64,000 bases of DNA from Streptomyces sp. NBC_00620 (GTDB taxonomy: Bacteria > Actinomycetota > Actinomycetes > Streptomycetales > Streptomycetaceae): the NCBI RefSeq assembly GCF_026341825.1, contig NZ_JAPENY010000002.1:806001-870000 (forward strand), written 5' to 3'. Each line of letters starts with the position of its first letter. Positions within the stretch are counted from its first letter, which is position 1. The position numbers were made by a program, and so were the translations under genes. A model generated the notes under the pieces. It was not told the DNA's origin, ran no database searches, and saw only the letters and a list, made by a program, of their open reading frames with translations. Below are positions 49,383 through 58,614 of the stretch, piece after piece.

Positions 49383-51017
49383 CTAGTAAGGAGAGACGGA
49401 AGCGGAGGCCCCGTCCGACGGGGTCTCCGTCACGCAAGTGACCGAGAACGGCACCGAGTTGGACGTCGCCTGCACAGGGCTGCGGATCTCCACGCCGATC
49501 TTGTTCTCGTACGTCCCCGACTCGTCGTACGTCGTCACCACGACCGCCTTCTGCTGGGTCCTGCCGCCGCTCGCGGGGAACGACACGGTCTTCCAGCCCG
49601 GGTCCGACACCTCGCCGGTCTCCGTCACCCAGCGGTACTGGACCTCCGCCGGCACCCGGCCGACCGTGAACGTCGCCGTGAAGGTGGGTGCTTGTGCGTC
49701 GGGAGGCGGGCAGGCACCGGAGTAGTCGGTGTGCGCACCGGCGACCGTCACCTGTACGGACTGGGCGGGCGGCGGCGTGGTCGTCCGGCTCTCGCCGGCC
49801 GGCGGGCTGGTGGAAGGGCTTCCGCCGCTCGCACCCTGATCGCTCCCGCTGTTGTTGTTCCCCGTCTCCGAACTCGCGCCGCCCGCACCGTTGTTGGTGC
49901 CGCCGCTGCTGATGGCGTCCCCTCCGCCGTCGTCCCCGTTGTCGCGGTTGATTAGGGCGTACGTCAGTCCGGCCAGCGCGAGCGCGAGCGCCACCATCCC
50001 CGCGATCAACACGACGGCGGCGCGGCGATTGCGGTCGGGCCCCGGCGTGGCGGTGGTCGCGGGAACGGTCGCGCCGGCCGCCGGATAAGGCGTCGGCGGT
50101 GTTGATCCGCGGGGATCCTGGGGGAACGCCGCGATCGTGGGCGCCTCCTGGCTCGGGGGCGGCGGGCCGAAGCCCGGGGTGGTCAGGGTGCCCCCCGCCG
50201 CGATGATCCGCAGCTCGTGCTCGGCCTGCTCGGCACCCAGCCGCTCGGCCGGGTCCTTGGCCAGCAGCCCTTCGATGACCGGGGCGAGCGGGCCCGCGCG
50301 GTGCGGCGTCGGCAAGGGCTCGTCGACGATGGCCCGCAGGGTGCTCAGCGGAGTGTTCTGCCGGAAGGGCGAGTTGCCCTCCACTGCCGCGTACAGCAGC
50401 ACCCCCAGCGACCACAGGTCCGACTCGGGGCCGGGGGTGCGGCCCAACGCCCGCTCAGGGGCCAGGAATTCGGGCGAACCGATGACCTCGCCGGTCATGG
50501 TCAGCGCGGAGCTGCCCTCGACCATCGCGATACCGAAGTCGGTCAGCACGATCCGTCCGTCGTTCGAGATCAGGACGTTGCCCGGCTTCACATCGCGGTG
50601 CAGCACCCCGGCCTCGTGCGCGGCACGCAGTGCGGCGAGCACCTCGGCGCCGATGTGCGCGGCACGCTGCGGGGGGACCGGGCCCTCCGCGTCGAGCAGA
50701 TCGGAGAGGGCGAGGCCCCGGATCAGCTCCATCACGATCCAGGGGCGGCCGTCGTCGGTGGCCACGTCGTACACCGTCACCACATTGCGGTTCGAGATAC
50801 GGGCGGCCGCCCATGCCTCCCGCTCCAGGCGCGCGTACATCCGATCGACGTCGTGCGCCGGGATCCCGGCGGGCGCCCGGACCTCCTTCACGGCGACCTC
50901 GCGCTGCAGCACCTCGTCACGGGCGCGCCACACCGTGCCCATGCCGCCTTCGCCCAGGGGCGACAGCAGTCGGTAGCGCCCCGCGATCACACGTTCACTG
51001 CCCGGATCTTCGGACAC
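49383..51017 (-). CDS. membrane Ser/Thr protein kinase
   Basis: A 544-residue Hanks-type kinase, GTG start at 51017. Gly-rich loop LGEGGMGTVW, Lys44 in VAVKE, catalytic loop HRDVKPGN (Asp142), DFG at 160-162, and 'GSPEFLAPE' (P+1). The kinase domain ends near residue 280. A Pro-rich linker leads to a single membrane helix (~'AAVVLIAGMVALALALAGLTYAL') and an extracellular region of ~190 residues that is Ser/Gly-rich, then a beta-type domain ('VQYRWVTETGEVSDPGW'). No PASTA repeats, so the ligand is different from that of PknB. Confidence 0.93.
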   Translation of the reverse strand: MSEDPGSERVIAGRYRLLSPLGEGGMGTVWRARDEVLQREVAVKEVRAPAGIPAHDVDRMYARLEREAWAAARISNRNVVTVYDVATDDGRPWIVMELIRGLALSDLLDAEGPVPPQRAAHIGAEVLAALRAAHEAGVLHRDVKPGNVLISNDGRIVLTDFGIAMVEGSSALTMTGEVIGSPEFLAPERALGRTPGPESDLWSLGVLLYAAVEGNSPFRQNTPLSTLRAIVDEPLPTPHRAGPLAPVIEGLLAKDPAERLGAEQAEHELRIIAAGGTLTTPGFGPPPPSQEAPTIAAFPQDPRGSTPPTPYPAAGATVPATTATPGPDRNRRAAVVLIAGMVALALALAGLTYALINRDNGDDGGGDAISSGGTNNGAGGASSETGNNNSGSDQGASGGSPSTSPPAGESRTTTPPPAQSVQVTVAGAHTDYSGACPPPDAQAPTFTATFTVGRVPAEVQYRWVTETGEVSDPGWKTVSFPASGGRTQQKAVVVTTYDESGTYENKIGVEIRSPVQATSNSVPFSVTCVTETPSDGASASVSPY

Positions 51018-51074
51018 GGGTGTCCCCCATTTCGTATCCGTTGCGCATCCGCGTGATTTCTCCCCAAAAGTAGC

Positions 51075-52826
51075 TCAGCCGAGGACGGATGCCGCCCCCC
51101 TGAACACCAATCCAGCCCCAAGGGCTACGACCACCAACGCCGATCCCAGAGGTGCGGCCCTTCGCAGCAGGGCCACGGCGGGACCGCCGGACAGCCGTGG
51201 CCGCCGGGCCAGTGCCCGGGTCACCCCGTCGCCCAGCTTCACCACGGCGAACCCGGCCGCCGTGAGCGTCAGGGCCAGCCCGACGCCGTACGCGAGGACG
51301 AGGAGCAACCCGAACCACGCCTGCCCCAGCGCCGCGGCGCCCACCAGGACGACCACGGCGGAGGGACTGGGCACGAGCCCGCCGGCGAAGCCGAGCAGGA
51401 TCGTGCCGCGGACGGTGGGGGCGGTGGGGTGGGTGTGGGTGAAGCCGCCGTGGGTGTGTTCGAGGAGGCGGGGGGTCCGCTTGTCCCGTGGGGCGGGGGC
51501 GGGGGTGTGCTGGTGGGTGGGGGACTTGGTGCGGGGTGCGGCTTCGGCGGACGCGTGGGCGTGCGCGAGGACCAAGTGGCGTTCGGGCTGCTCGGCGTGC
51601 TCGTGCTCGTGGCCATGCTCGTGCGGGTGGCCATGGTCGTGCGCGTCGCCGTCGTCGTGCGCGTGACTGTGCGCGCCGCCGTGTTCGTGGTCGTGCGCGT
51701 GGCCGTCTCCGTGGCTGTGCGCGTGCCCGTGCTCATGGTCGTGCGGGTGCCCGCTCCCGTGGGGGTGTCCGTGCCCGTGCCCAGGTGCCCGGTTGCGCCA
51801 GGCCCGGCGTACGAGCGTGGCGCCGGCCAGCGTCACCAGGAGCCCGCTCGTCACGCCCAGCCAGGCGATCACGGAGGGCGCCGCGGCCGAACCGGCGGTG
51901 ATCAGCAGGCCGAGGGCGACCACGCCCAGGGTGTGGGTGACCGTCACCGAGGCGGCCAGCGGCAGGACGTCACGCAGGCCCGCCCGGCCGCCGCGGGCCG
52001 CAGCCGTCGCGGCCATCAGGGTCTTGCCGTGGCCCGGTGCGAGCGCGTGCAGTGCTCCGAGGCCCACCGCGATGAGCAGGGCGAGGGCCGCGAAACCGAT
52101 CGTCAGGTCGTGGCGGGCCACCAGGGCGTCGAGCGCCTGTGTCCAGCGGTCGGCGCCGCGCGGGAGGACCGAGTCGGCCGGCGCGTTCCGGCCGTCCTCG
52201 ACCAGCGCGGGGCCACCGGCCCGCACCCGCAGGGACGCGGACGCGGTGTCGGCCGGTGACGAGAGCAGTTCCTGCGGGTACTGGGTGAGCTGCCGCGACA
52301 CCGATTCCTTCGGTACGTCCGAGGCGGTGAGCGTCATCCGGTCACCGCGCGCGGTGATCTCCCGCCAGCCCGGCCCCTTGTCGGCTCCCGCGCCCCGGAA
52401 ACCGACGTCCACGGTGTCCTGTTCGGGGAGCGCGGCCGTCAACCGGCATTCCACGCGAAGGGTGTTGAGCCCCGCCTGCCCGGGCCGCTCGCGCGCGACG
52501 CTCGTGCCGACGGTGAGCGGGACCTCGTTCCCGCCGACGGTGACCTCGCTGTCGCGCGCGGCCGTCTCGCACCGCTCGCGGGCCCAGTCCGTCATCCCCA
52601 GCTTCTTGATCTGCGGCTCGGCCTGCGTGGCCGGGATCTCCGCGAGGTCCTCGACGTGGTCGACCCGCAGCTGTCCGGGGGCGAGGACCAGACCGTCGTA
52701 CCGATTGACCGTGAAGTTGCCGAGCGGATGCGCGCTCGCGTGTCCGGAGGGGACCAGGACGAGCGCGCAGGCGGCCGTGAGGACGGCCGCGCAGGAGCCG
52801 AGCGCGCGGCGGAGTGTACGGGTCAC
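51075..52826 (-). CDS. NicO/RcnA-like metal transporter with His-rich loop
   Basis: A 583-residue membrane protein. Signal peptide (1-32, ASA/HPLG), an extracellular domain (~33-240, 'HPLGNFTVNRYDGLVLAPGQ') and then six or so spans of the nickel/cobalt NicO fold: 'IAVGLGALHALAPGHGKTLMAA' (HxxxPGHGK metal site) and 'GTILLGFAGGLVPSPSAVVVLVGA'. A cytoplasmic loop of ~110 residues is rich in His, Asp and Gly (about 35 His), suited to buffer divalent metal. The start overlaps the TPR gene by 4 bp. Direction of transport (uptake or efflux) is unknown. Confidence 0.85.
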   Translation of the reverse strand: MTRTLRRALGSCAAVLTAACALVLVPSGHASAHPLGNFTVNRYDGLVLAPGQLRVDHVEDLAEIPATQAEPQIKKLGMTDWARERCETAARDSEVTVGGNEVPLTVGTSVARERPGQAGLNTLRVECRLTAALPEQDTVDVGFRGAGADKGPGWREITARGDRMTLTASDVPKESVSRQLTQYPQELLSSPADTASASLRVRAGGPALVEDGRNAPADSVLPRGADRWTQALDALVARHDLTIGFAALALLIAVGLGALHALAPGHGKTLMAATAAARGGRAGLRDVLPLAASVTVTHTLGVVALGLLITAGSAAAPSVIAWLGVTSGLLVTLAGATLVRRAWRNRAPGHGHGHPHGSGHPHDHEHGHAHSHGDGHAHDHEHGGAHSHAHDDGDAHDHGHPHEHGHEHEHAEQPERHLVLAHAHASAEAAPRTKSPTHQHTPAPAPRDKRTPRLLEHTHGGFTHTHPTAPTVRGTILLGFAGGLVPSPSAVVVLVGAAALGQAWFGLLLVLAYGVGLALTLTAAGFAVVKLGDGVTRALARRPRLSGGPAVALLRRAAPLGSALVVVALGAGLVFRGAASVLG

Positions 52827-54532
52827 TTGTCGGCCTCCAGCGCCTTGCGGGCCGTGGTGGCGCCCAGCGGTGAGAATCCCGGGTTGAGGTCGAGGGCCGA
52901 TTTCAGGGAGGCGTCGCCCGCGTTCTGGTGGCCGGTGGCGCGCTCGATCATGCCGCGGTGGTAGAGGAAGGACGCGTTGCGGTAGCCCGTGGCCGTCGCC
53001 TCGCGGGCGTACGGCAGGGCTTCCTCGTCACGGCCGTTGACGTGCAGCGCCCACGCCAGGGCATCCGCGGTGTGCACGGTGTGGCGGCGGGCCCACTCGG
53101 CGCGGGCCGCCTTCAGCGCGGCCTCCTTGTCACCGTGGTCGGCGGCGGCCAGCGCCGTGTCGAGGTCGGCGTTGACGCCGTTGGCACGGGCCAGCGAGAC
53201 CCACGCGTCCACCAGGGTGTACTGGTCGCGCGCCTTCTGCGCGTCGCCCTCCTTGCCGCGTGCCTCGTACAACTCGCCGAGTTCGACGAGGGGTTGGGGC
53301 AGCGGATAACGCTCCACGACCTGCTCCATGCCGCTGATCGCCGCCGCACGGTCGCCCTGCGCCGCCTGGGTGCGGGCGCGGCCTTCGAGCGCGGGGAGAT
53401 AGGTGTCGTCGGCGGCGAGTGCGCGGGCGTAGTACGTGAGGGCCGAGTCGTACTCGCCCTGGTTCCAGGCGAGTTGGCCGAGCGCGGTCGCCACGTACGT
53501 GACGTCGCCGCGGGTCGTCGACGTGTCCAGCGCCTGCTCCAGGACGCGGCGGGCGGTCTTCACGTCGCCGCGCAGCTCCTTGACGTACGCGTACCGCGTG
53601 AAGACCGGGACGCCCGGGCGGCGCGAGTCGGCCGTGTCGGCCGCCTTCGACGCGTCCTCGTAGCGGCCGAGTTCGACGAGCGCGTCGATACGGGAGGCGA
53701 GGGCCCGCTCGCTGTACGGGTTCTGCTTCAGCGCCTGGTCGGCGTACTTCAGGGCGTCGGTGAAGTCGTGCCGCGCGGCGGCCAGGGCGGCTCGGCCCGC
53801 GAGCGCGGGGTCGTTGTCGGGGCGCAGCTTCAAGGACCGGCCGAGCGCCTGCTCCGCCTGCGGGTACCGGGAGGGATCGCCCTTCGTGCGGGCCTGCTCG
53901 ATGTATGCGAGCCCGAGCGTCGACCAGCTGCCGAAGTCCTTGGGCTGGGACCGGAGATGGTCCTGCAGAGAGGTGATGCTCGCGTCGAGATCCCCGCCGG
54001 CGAGCAACTGCGGCGACACCCCGACGGGGGCGGACGCGACGGTCGCCGCTCCGCCGTCGTCCCGTACGGCGCCGATCACTATGGCACCGGCGGTGAGAGC
54101 GATAGCCAACGCGGATGCGCAGAAGGCGAGTTGGGCCAGGTGCCGGCGGCGCCCTGATGCGGACAGCCGACGGACGGCGGCGACGCGCTCGTCGGCTACG
54201 TCGTCGGTCACCTCGGCGGCGGTGTCGGTCATCTCGTCGCCTGTCTCGGCGGCGGCCTTGTCGGTTGCCTCGTCGCCTGCCCCCGTGGCGGTCCTGTCGG
54301 CAGCCGGGGCAGTCGACTTGGCCGTGGCCTCGGCTTCGCCGGCGGCCTTGTCGGTCGCCTCGGTCGTGGCCTCCGCCTCGCTCGCGGCTGAGCCCGATGC
54401 CTCGGCCTCGGAACCGGTCCCGCCCTCCGTGGCAAGCGCGGGGCTCTCCTCGGGCATGGCCTCCGCGGCGCGGTCCGCGGGCTCGCTGCCGCGTTCGCTC
54501 TCCGGCGCGCTGTCGTTCGTACGCGGGGACAT
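52823..54532 (-). CDS. membrane-anchored TPR protein
   Basis: A 569-residue protein with a low-complexity Ala/Glu/Asp/Thr N-terminal region (~1-110), one membrane helix ('LAQLAFCASALAIALTAGAIVIGAV', ~133-157) and an extracellular array of TPR repeats ('GSWSTLGLAYIEQARTKGDPSRY', 'AWNQGEYDSALTYYARALAADDTYLPALEGRA', quoted in part as NQGEYDSALTYYARALAADD). TPRs are protein-binding scaffolds. It is translationally coupled to the NicO-like gene and follows DUF4331, so the three probably act together at the cell surface. Confidence 0.82.
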   Translation of the reverse strand: MSPRTNDSAPESERGSEPADRAAEAMPEESPALATEGGTGSEAEASGSAASEAEATTEATDKAAGEAEATAKSTAPAADRTATGAGDEATDKAAAETGDEMTDTAAEVTDDVADERVAAVRRLSASGRRRHLAQLAFCASALAIALTAGAIVIGAVRDDGGAATVASAPVGVSPQLLAGGDLDASITSLQDHLRSQPKDFGSWSTLGLAYIEQARTKGDPSRYPQAEQALGRSLKLRPDNDPALAGRAALAAARHDFTDALKYADQALKQNPYSERALASRIDALVELGRYEDASKAADTADSRRPGVPVFTRYAYVKELRGDVKTARRVLEQALDTSTTRGDVTYVATALGQLAWNQGEYDSALTYYARALAADDTYLPALEGRARTQAAQGDRAAAISGMEQVVERYPLPQPLVELGELYEARGKEGDAQKARDQYTLVDAWVSLARANGVNADLDTALAAADHGDKEAALKAARAEWARRHTVHTADALAWALHVNGRDEEALPYAREATATGYRNASFLYHRGMIERATGHQNAGDASLKSALDLNPGFSPLGATTARKALEADK

Positions 54533-54665
54533 GCCCTCTCCTCAAAGTCCTTGGTGGAAACGGTCGTTGTGGGGGCGGAGCGGCGCGGCCCGCGCCGTGG
54601 GGGATGGATACGTGCGGGCCGCGCCAGTCGGTGGGCCGGGTCGGCGGACCCGGCGGGGGATCGGC

Positions 54666-54690
54666 GCAGCCGGGTCAGTGGCCCGGCTGC
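54666..54690 (-). terminator. hairpin after DUF4331 gene
   Basis: GCAGCCGGG (54666-54674) and CCCGGCTGC (54682-54690) form a 9-bp stem with a 7-base loop in the 174-bp gap to the TPR gene. The gap contains several further GGCCGGGTC/GACCCGG-type elements (54632-54720). Confidence 0.5.
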
Positions 54691-54706
54691 GGATCCGTGG
54701 GCCGGA

Positions 54707-56242
54707 TCAGTAGGCCCGGTTGTGCATCCGTCGGCGCCACCACAGGAGGCCGGTGCCGATGAGGAGGAACCCGGCCGCACCGGCCGCCGCGGAGCCCGCG
54801 ATCAGCATGGTGTCGGTCTCGCCGGAGGCCCCCGCGGGCTTCAGCGCGTCGCCGAGCTGGCTGCGCACGTCGGTCCCGCTGGTCGTGCCCTTGGCGAGTG
54901 GCCCGCGCGAACCCGAGGTCGGGTTGGCCAGGTACGGGAAGGTGTGGCCGAACTTCTTGTCGTTCTTGTCGACCGCGTCGCCCAAGTCGTTCTTGGAACC
55001 GACCAGTTCACCCTCGACGACCTGCAGCGCGATGTCGAGCACGTCGTCGGTGAGCCGGCGGCCGTTCGGGAAGCCCGCGGTGTCGCCGTCCAGCACACCG
55101 AGCCGCTTGGGCTTGGCCACCGGCTTGATCGAGGTGTTGAGGCGCAGCTCCTCCGCCGGTGTGACGTGGGGCGGCTGGTTGAGGCCTTCCACACCCTTCA
55201 GGAACACGTCGACGAGGTCGTTGCGCGGCTCCGCCGGAGCCGGGATCTTGTAGATCGCCTCGATGAGCTTGGGCAGCTCCGGGTTGGTCACGTTCTTCAG
55301 GAAGTCGCCGTCGTTCCAGGGCGAGGACGCGTTGAACTTGTCCTTGTCCTTGATGGGGTTGACGACCTCGTTGACCAGCGGCATGCCCAGCCGGGAGACC
55401 TGCGTGAAGTGACCACTCGCGTCCTTGCGCTGAGTGGTGGACCAGATGCCGACGATCGGCTGTTCGGCCGACTCCTGGATCATGTGGCTCGGCACCTGCA
55501 GGGCTATGGAGTTGACGTTGTAGCCCTTGAGGGTGTCCCGCCCGACCTCGGACAGGTTGCCGCCGTACAGCAGGTCGAAGACCCGCAGATCCAGGAAGAA
55601 CGGGTCGTCCGCCTGGCCGGCGAACGTCGTCGAACCGCCCGCGAGCTCGTGGACGGCCTGGTCGCGCAGCTTGCCGTAGTCCGGCATCGACGCCTTGCCG
55701 ACGTTCGACGGGGCCACCGGCACATCGTCCGCGACCTTCGTCTTCGAGATCAGCTTCTGGTTCTTCAGCCGCAGCAGATCGATGTCGTACGTCTGCGTGA
55801 TGTTGAGGTCCGGGTCGTCGAGGCTGTCGACCGCACCCGTGTTGTAGAGGAAGGTGTCGCCGTTCTTGACGTGCGTCTTGAAGGTGTAGCGGTAGAGCAA
55901 CTCGCCCTGCGCGTCACCGTTGTTGTCGATGTGGATGTCGTACTGGGCGTCCTCGGCGAACGTGAAGAAGTTCGGTCCGCCGGCGGGTTCCTCGAAGGGG
56001 ATCCAGTTCGCCACGATGGTCGTCGTATCCGGTTTGTCCGGGCTCACGAACGCGTACACGTCCGTGTTGTCGTACTGCGGAGCCCCCGAGATCAACGGGG
56101 CCTCCCGGTGGCTGGAGGCGGAGGCCGCCCCCGGTACCAACACGGTCACGCCGGCGGCTGCGAGCCCCCCGGCGGCCAGCGCACCACAGACGAGGGTCGC
56201 GAGACTCCTGCGCCCCGTGCCACTCCTGAAGATAGGTGTCAT
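54707..56242 (-). CDS. DUF4331-domain surface protein
   Basis: A 511-residue protein starting at ATG 56242. Signal peptide 1-~42 (VPGAASA/SSHREAPLI). The DUF4331 domain begins with the invariant 'ASSHREAPLISGAPQYDNTDVYAF' (SSHREAP...D.YAF), runs to ~residue 470, and includes 'WSTTQRKDASGHFTQVSRLGMPLVNEVV'. A C-terminal helix and Arg-rich tail ('AAAGAAGFLLIGTGLLWWRRRM') anchor it. Function of DUF4331 is unknown. It is first in an apparent operon with the TPR and NicO-like genes and diverges from the ECF sigma gene. Confidence 0.9.
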   Translation of the reverse strand: MTPIFRSGTGRRSLATLVCGALAAGGLAAAGVTVLVPGAASASSHREAPLISGAPQYDNTDVYAFVSPDKPDTTTIVANWIPFEEPAGGPNFFTFAEDAQYDIHIDNNGDAQGELLYRYTFKTHVKNGDTFLYNTGAVDSLDDPDLNITQTYDIDLLRLKNQKLISKTKVADDVPVAPSNVGKASMPDYGKLRDQAVHELAGGSTTFAGQADDPFFLDLRVFDLLYGGNLSEVGRDTLKGYNVNSIALQVPSHMIQESAEQPIVGIWSTTQRKDASGHFTQVSRLGMPLVNEVVNPIKDKDKFNASSPWNDGDFLKNVTNPELPKLIEAIYKIPAPAEPRNDLVDVFLKGVEGLNQPPHVTPAEELRLNTSIKPVAKPKRLGVLDGDTAGFPNGRRLTDDVLDIALQVVEGELVGSKNDLGDAVDKNDKKFGHTFPYLANPTSGSRGPLAKGTTSGTDVRSQLGDALKPAGASGETDTMLIAGSAAAGAAGFLLIGTGLLWWRRRMHNRAY

Positions 56243-56515
56243 GCCGTCCGTCCTCACGTCCCAATTGCCTGACGCACGCCATTCGGAGCGGTCGCCGGGG
56301 TGGATTGGTCGAATCCCAAACGTTCTTACGGCGGGTTTCACAGGTTGTTTCAGCGGAGAGCACTGTTTCTCCAGCGGCTGTCGTGGCGGCAAGTCCGTTT
56401 CCCTGGCGCCGGACCCGCGTTTTCGGTTCGCTGATCCGTAACCCATCCGTGGGCGCGTTCGCTGCGAACACGTAAGTGAACGGACGGGCCGTACGCGGCC
56501 GGAGAGGGGGAACGG

Positions 56516-57058
56516 GTGGAGGCGGACGAACTCCTGGTGCTCGTGGCCGGAGGCAACCAGAAGGCATTCGAGGAGCTGTACGGACTGGTGTCCGGGCCGG
56601 TGTTCGGACTGGTGCGCCGCGTGGTGCGGGACCCCGCCCAGTCGGAGGAGGTGGCCCAGGAAGTGCTGCTCGAACTCTGGCGCTCCGCCGCGCGGTTCGA
56701 CCCGGGGCGTGGCAGCGCCCTGTCCTGGATACTCACCCTCGCCCACCGGCGAGCCGTCGACCGGGTCCGCAGCGCCCGCGCCGCCACCGAGCGCGAGCAG
56801 CGCGAGGGACAGCGCGCCCACCACCCCGCCTTCGACCAGGTCGCCGAGGAGGTCGAGGCCGGACTCGAACGCGAGTGGGTCCGCCGCTGCCTCGACCGGC
56901 TCACCGCCCTGCAACGCCAGTCCGTCACCCTCGCCTACTACGACGGCTACACCTACCGTGAAGTCGCCGAACGGCTCTCCCTGCCGCTCGGCACGGTCAA
57001 GACCCGCATGCGCGACGGACTGACGCGACTGCGCGACTGCCTGGGAGGTGTCGCATGA
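56516..57058 (+). CDS. ECF sigma factor (SigK-like)
   Basis: A 180-residue ECF sigma factor starting at GTG 56516 (GGAGAGGGGG upstream). Region 2: 'AFEELYGLVSGPVFGLVRRVVRDPAQSEEVAQEVLLELWRSAARFDP' (key parts: SEEVAQEVLLELW), 'ALSWILTLAHRRAVDRVRS'. Region 4: 'LTALQRQSVTLAYYDGYTYREVAERLSLPLGTVKTRMRDGLTRLR'. The 'YYDGYTYREVAERL' form is typical of SigK/ECF19. It overlaps the anti-sigma gene by four bases and probably also transcribes the divergent DUF4331 operon. Confidence 0.93.
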   Translation: MEADELLVLVAGGNQKAFEELYGLVSGPVFGLVRRVVRDPAQSEEVAQEVLLELWRSAARFDPGRGSALSWILTLAHRRAVDRVRSARAATEREQREGQRAHHPAFDQVAEEVEAGLEREWVRRCLDRLTALQRQSVTLAYYDGYTYREVAERLSLPLGTVKTRMRDGLTRLRDCLGGVA

Positions 57059-57843
57059 GTGTTCTCGACCGCCTGCTGCGGCGTGACCTGCACTCACTGG
57101 CCGCGCCCTACGCGCTGGACGCCCTCGAACCCGAGGAGCGCCGCCGCTTCGAACGCCACCTGCGCGACTGCCCGCGCTGCTCCGCGGAGGTCCGGGCGCT
57201 CGCCGAGGACGCGATGCGCCTCGCCTGGTCCACCGCCGCCCCTGCGCCGGCCGCGCTGCGGGACCGGGTGCTGACCGCCGTACGGACCACGCCGCAGGAG
57301 CCGTCGCCCCATCAGGCGCCCCGCGCGCGCGGCGCCCATCAGCCCGTACGCACGCGCAGCCCCCGCTTCCGCCCGCTCCTCGCGCCGCTCGCCACGGCCA
57401 CGGCCGCCGCCGCGCTCGTCGTCGCCTCGCTCTTCGCCGTGCAGGCGACGCGGACCCAGGACCAACTGGATCAGGAGCGCGCCCAGGCACGTGAGATCGC
57501 CCACGTTCTCGCGGCGCCCGACGCCCGCGCGGCCGGCGACCGGGACGCCCAGGGACGCGGGATCGGCGTGGTCGCCTCCGCGTCGGAGCGGCGCGCCGTC
57601 GTGACACTCAGCGGGTACGGCACTCCCTCCGAGGGGCGCGTGCACCAGCTGTGGCTCATGCGCCCCAACGAAAATCCGCGCTCCCTGGGGCTCTTCGACG
57701 GAGACACGCCCCTGGTCGCCGACGGACTGAATACGACCGCTACGTCACTCGCTGTCACAGTCGAACCCCCGGGCGGTTCCGTGCAGCCCACTACCGCACC
57801 AGTTGTCCAACTCGCCCTGGAATCGGTTGGATTCGGAGAGTAA
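57055..57843 (+). CDS. anti-sigma factor (RskA-like, zinc-finger type)
   Basis: A 262-residue membrane anti-sigma factor. The cytoplasmic N-terminus has the ZAS motif H-x3-C-x2-C (His35, Cys39, Cys42: FERHLRDCPRC), a linker, one membrane helix (~105-128, 'ATAAAALVVASLFAVQ') and an extracellular RskA domain ('GRGIGVVASASERRAVVTLSGYG', 'VHQLWLMRPNENPRSLGLFDG', 'SLAVTVEPPGGSVQPTTAPV'). It would hold the ECF sigma inactive until a signal triggers release, by proteolysis in related systems. Confidence 0.92.
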   Translation: MSVLDRLLRRDLHSLAAPYALDALEPEERRRFERHLRDCPRCSAEVRALAEDAMRLAWSTAAPAPAALRDRVLTAVRTTPQEPSPHQAPRARGAHQPVRTRSPRFRPLLAPLATATAAAALVVASLFAVQATRTQDQLDQERAQAREIAHVLAAPDARAAGDRDAQGRGIGVVASASERRAVVTLSGYGTPSEGRVHQLWLMRPNENPRSLGLFDGDTPLVADGLNTTATSLAVTVEPPGGSVQPTTAPVVQLALESVGFGE

Positions 57844-57958
57844 TCGTCAACACCCTTACAGAGAAGGTGAATCATGTGCCCGCGATACACGAGTGCCACG
57901 AGGGAGCGATAGGGTTAGCCTGCCCGGGCCGGGTGGACTCGTACGGGTGGGGAGTGAC

Positions 57959-58228
57959 ATGGAACAGATAACAGTGCGCAGCAGGGCACGTGTCCCTGCG
58001 ATCACGTGCGGGAGCAGTGCGACCAGTTCGCGCCTCGACCGCCATCTCGCGGTGCTGGGCGGCCCTGCCATCCCGCAGCGCGAAACGCTCGAGGCGACCT
58101 CGCTGATGCGCGAGCTCACCTCGCGTGACACCGCGCACGACAGCAGCAGCAGGGTCGCGCGAGTGAGGCGGGTCTCGCTCTTCGCACCGCTGAAGCGGCT
58201 GCGCCGTTCGCTGTTCGGCGGCCGCTGA
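57959..58228 (+). CDS. small basic protein, 89 aa
   Basis: ATG 57959 with GGGGAG upstream gives 89 residues (start MEQITVRSRARVPAITC, end 'LFAPLKRLRRSLFGGR'). It is rich in Arg and Ser with an amphipathic basic C-terminus. I do not recognise a named family; the ribosome site and codon use support expression. It follows the sigma/anti-sigma operon but is separated by 115 bp. Confidence 0.6.
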   Translation: MEQITVRSRARVPAITCGSSATSSRLDRHLAVLGGPAIPQRETLEATSLMRELTSRDTAHDSSSRVARVRRVSLFAPLKRLRRSLFGGR

Positions 58229-58614
58229 GCAGCGGTCGGCACCGGCGTTCCCGACCCGCGCCCGGCGGACCACCGCCCCGGCGCAGCGCTGCGCTTCCGC
58301 GTCCGTCATCCCCACGGCAGGCAGCAACGCCCGGTGAACCACCGGGCGCGGGTCCGGCCACCCAACCCCGCTCACGCCCTCCGCATGCCCGCCTCCCTAC
58401 CCCCCCGGCGGCAGCGAGCCTCCCCACCCTCACCCCAACGCGCGCTCCGAGCCAAGCTCGCCGTGTCGTCGGCACGCGTGCCTCCGTCGTCCCCCAGAGT
58501 CGCGAGTCCCCACCCGGAGCGCGGCTCGAGCCCTGCTCTCCCACTCGGCATCCGCGTCTCCGCCGCCCTGCCACGGAGTGCTTTCCGTGCGCGGGCCGTC
58601 GGTCCCGCGCCCCC
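58229..58614. other. 386-bp gap with possible CoA-transferase remnant
   Basis: No intact gene. At 58296-58314, TCCGCGTCCGTCATCCCCA is an exact 19-base copy of 58652-58670, which encodes the LGMTDAE end of the neighbouring CoA-transferase. On the minus strand the copy reads VGMTDAEAQ. This looks like the tail of a lost paralogue. The remainder has no bias or structure that I can support. Confidence 0.4.

Noticed and set aside
49365..49402. 12-base direct repeat GAGAGACGGAAG (26-bp period) at the convergent lipase/kinase ends
   Set aside because: Short, partly inside the kinase C-terminus, and without dyad symmetry strong enough for a terminator call.
56243..57607. Upstream extension of DUF4331 to 966 residues
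   Set aside because: It is antisense to the ECF sigma and anti-sigma genes; a proper signal peptide begins at ATG 56242.
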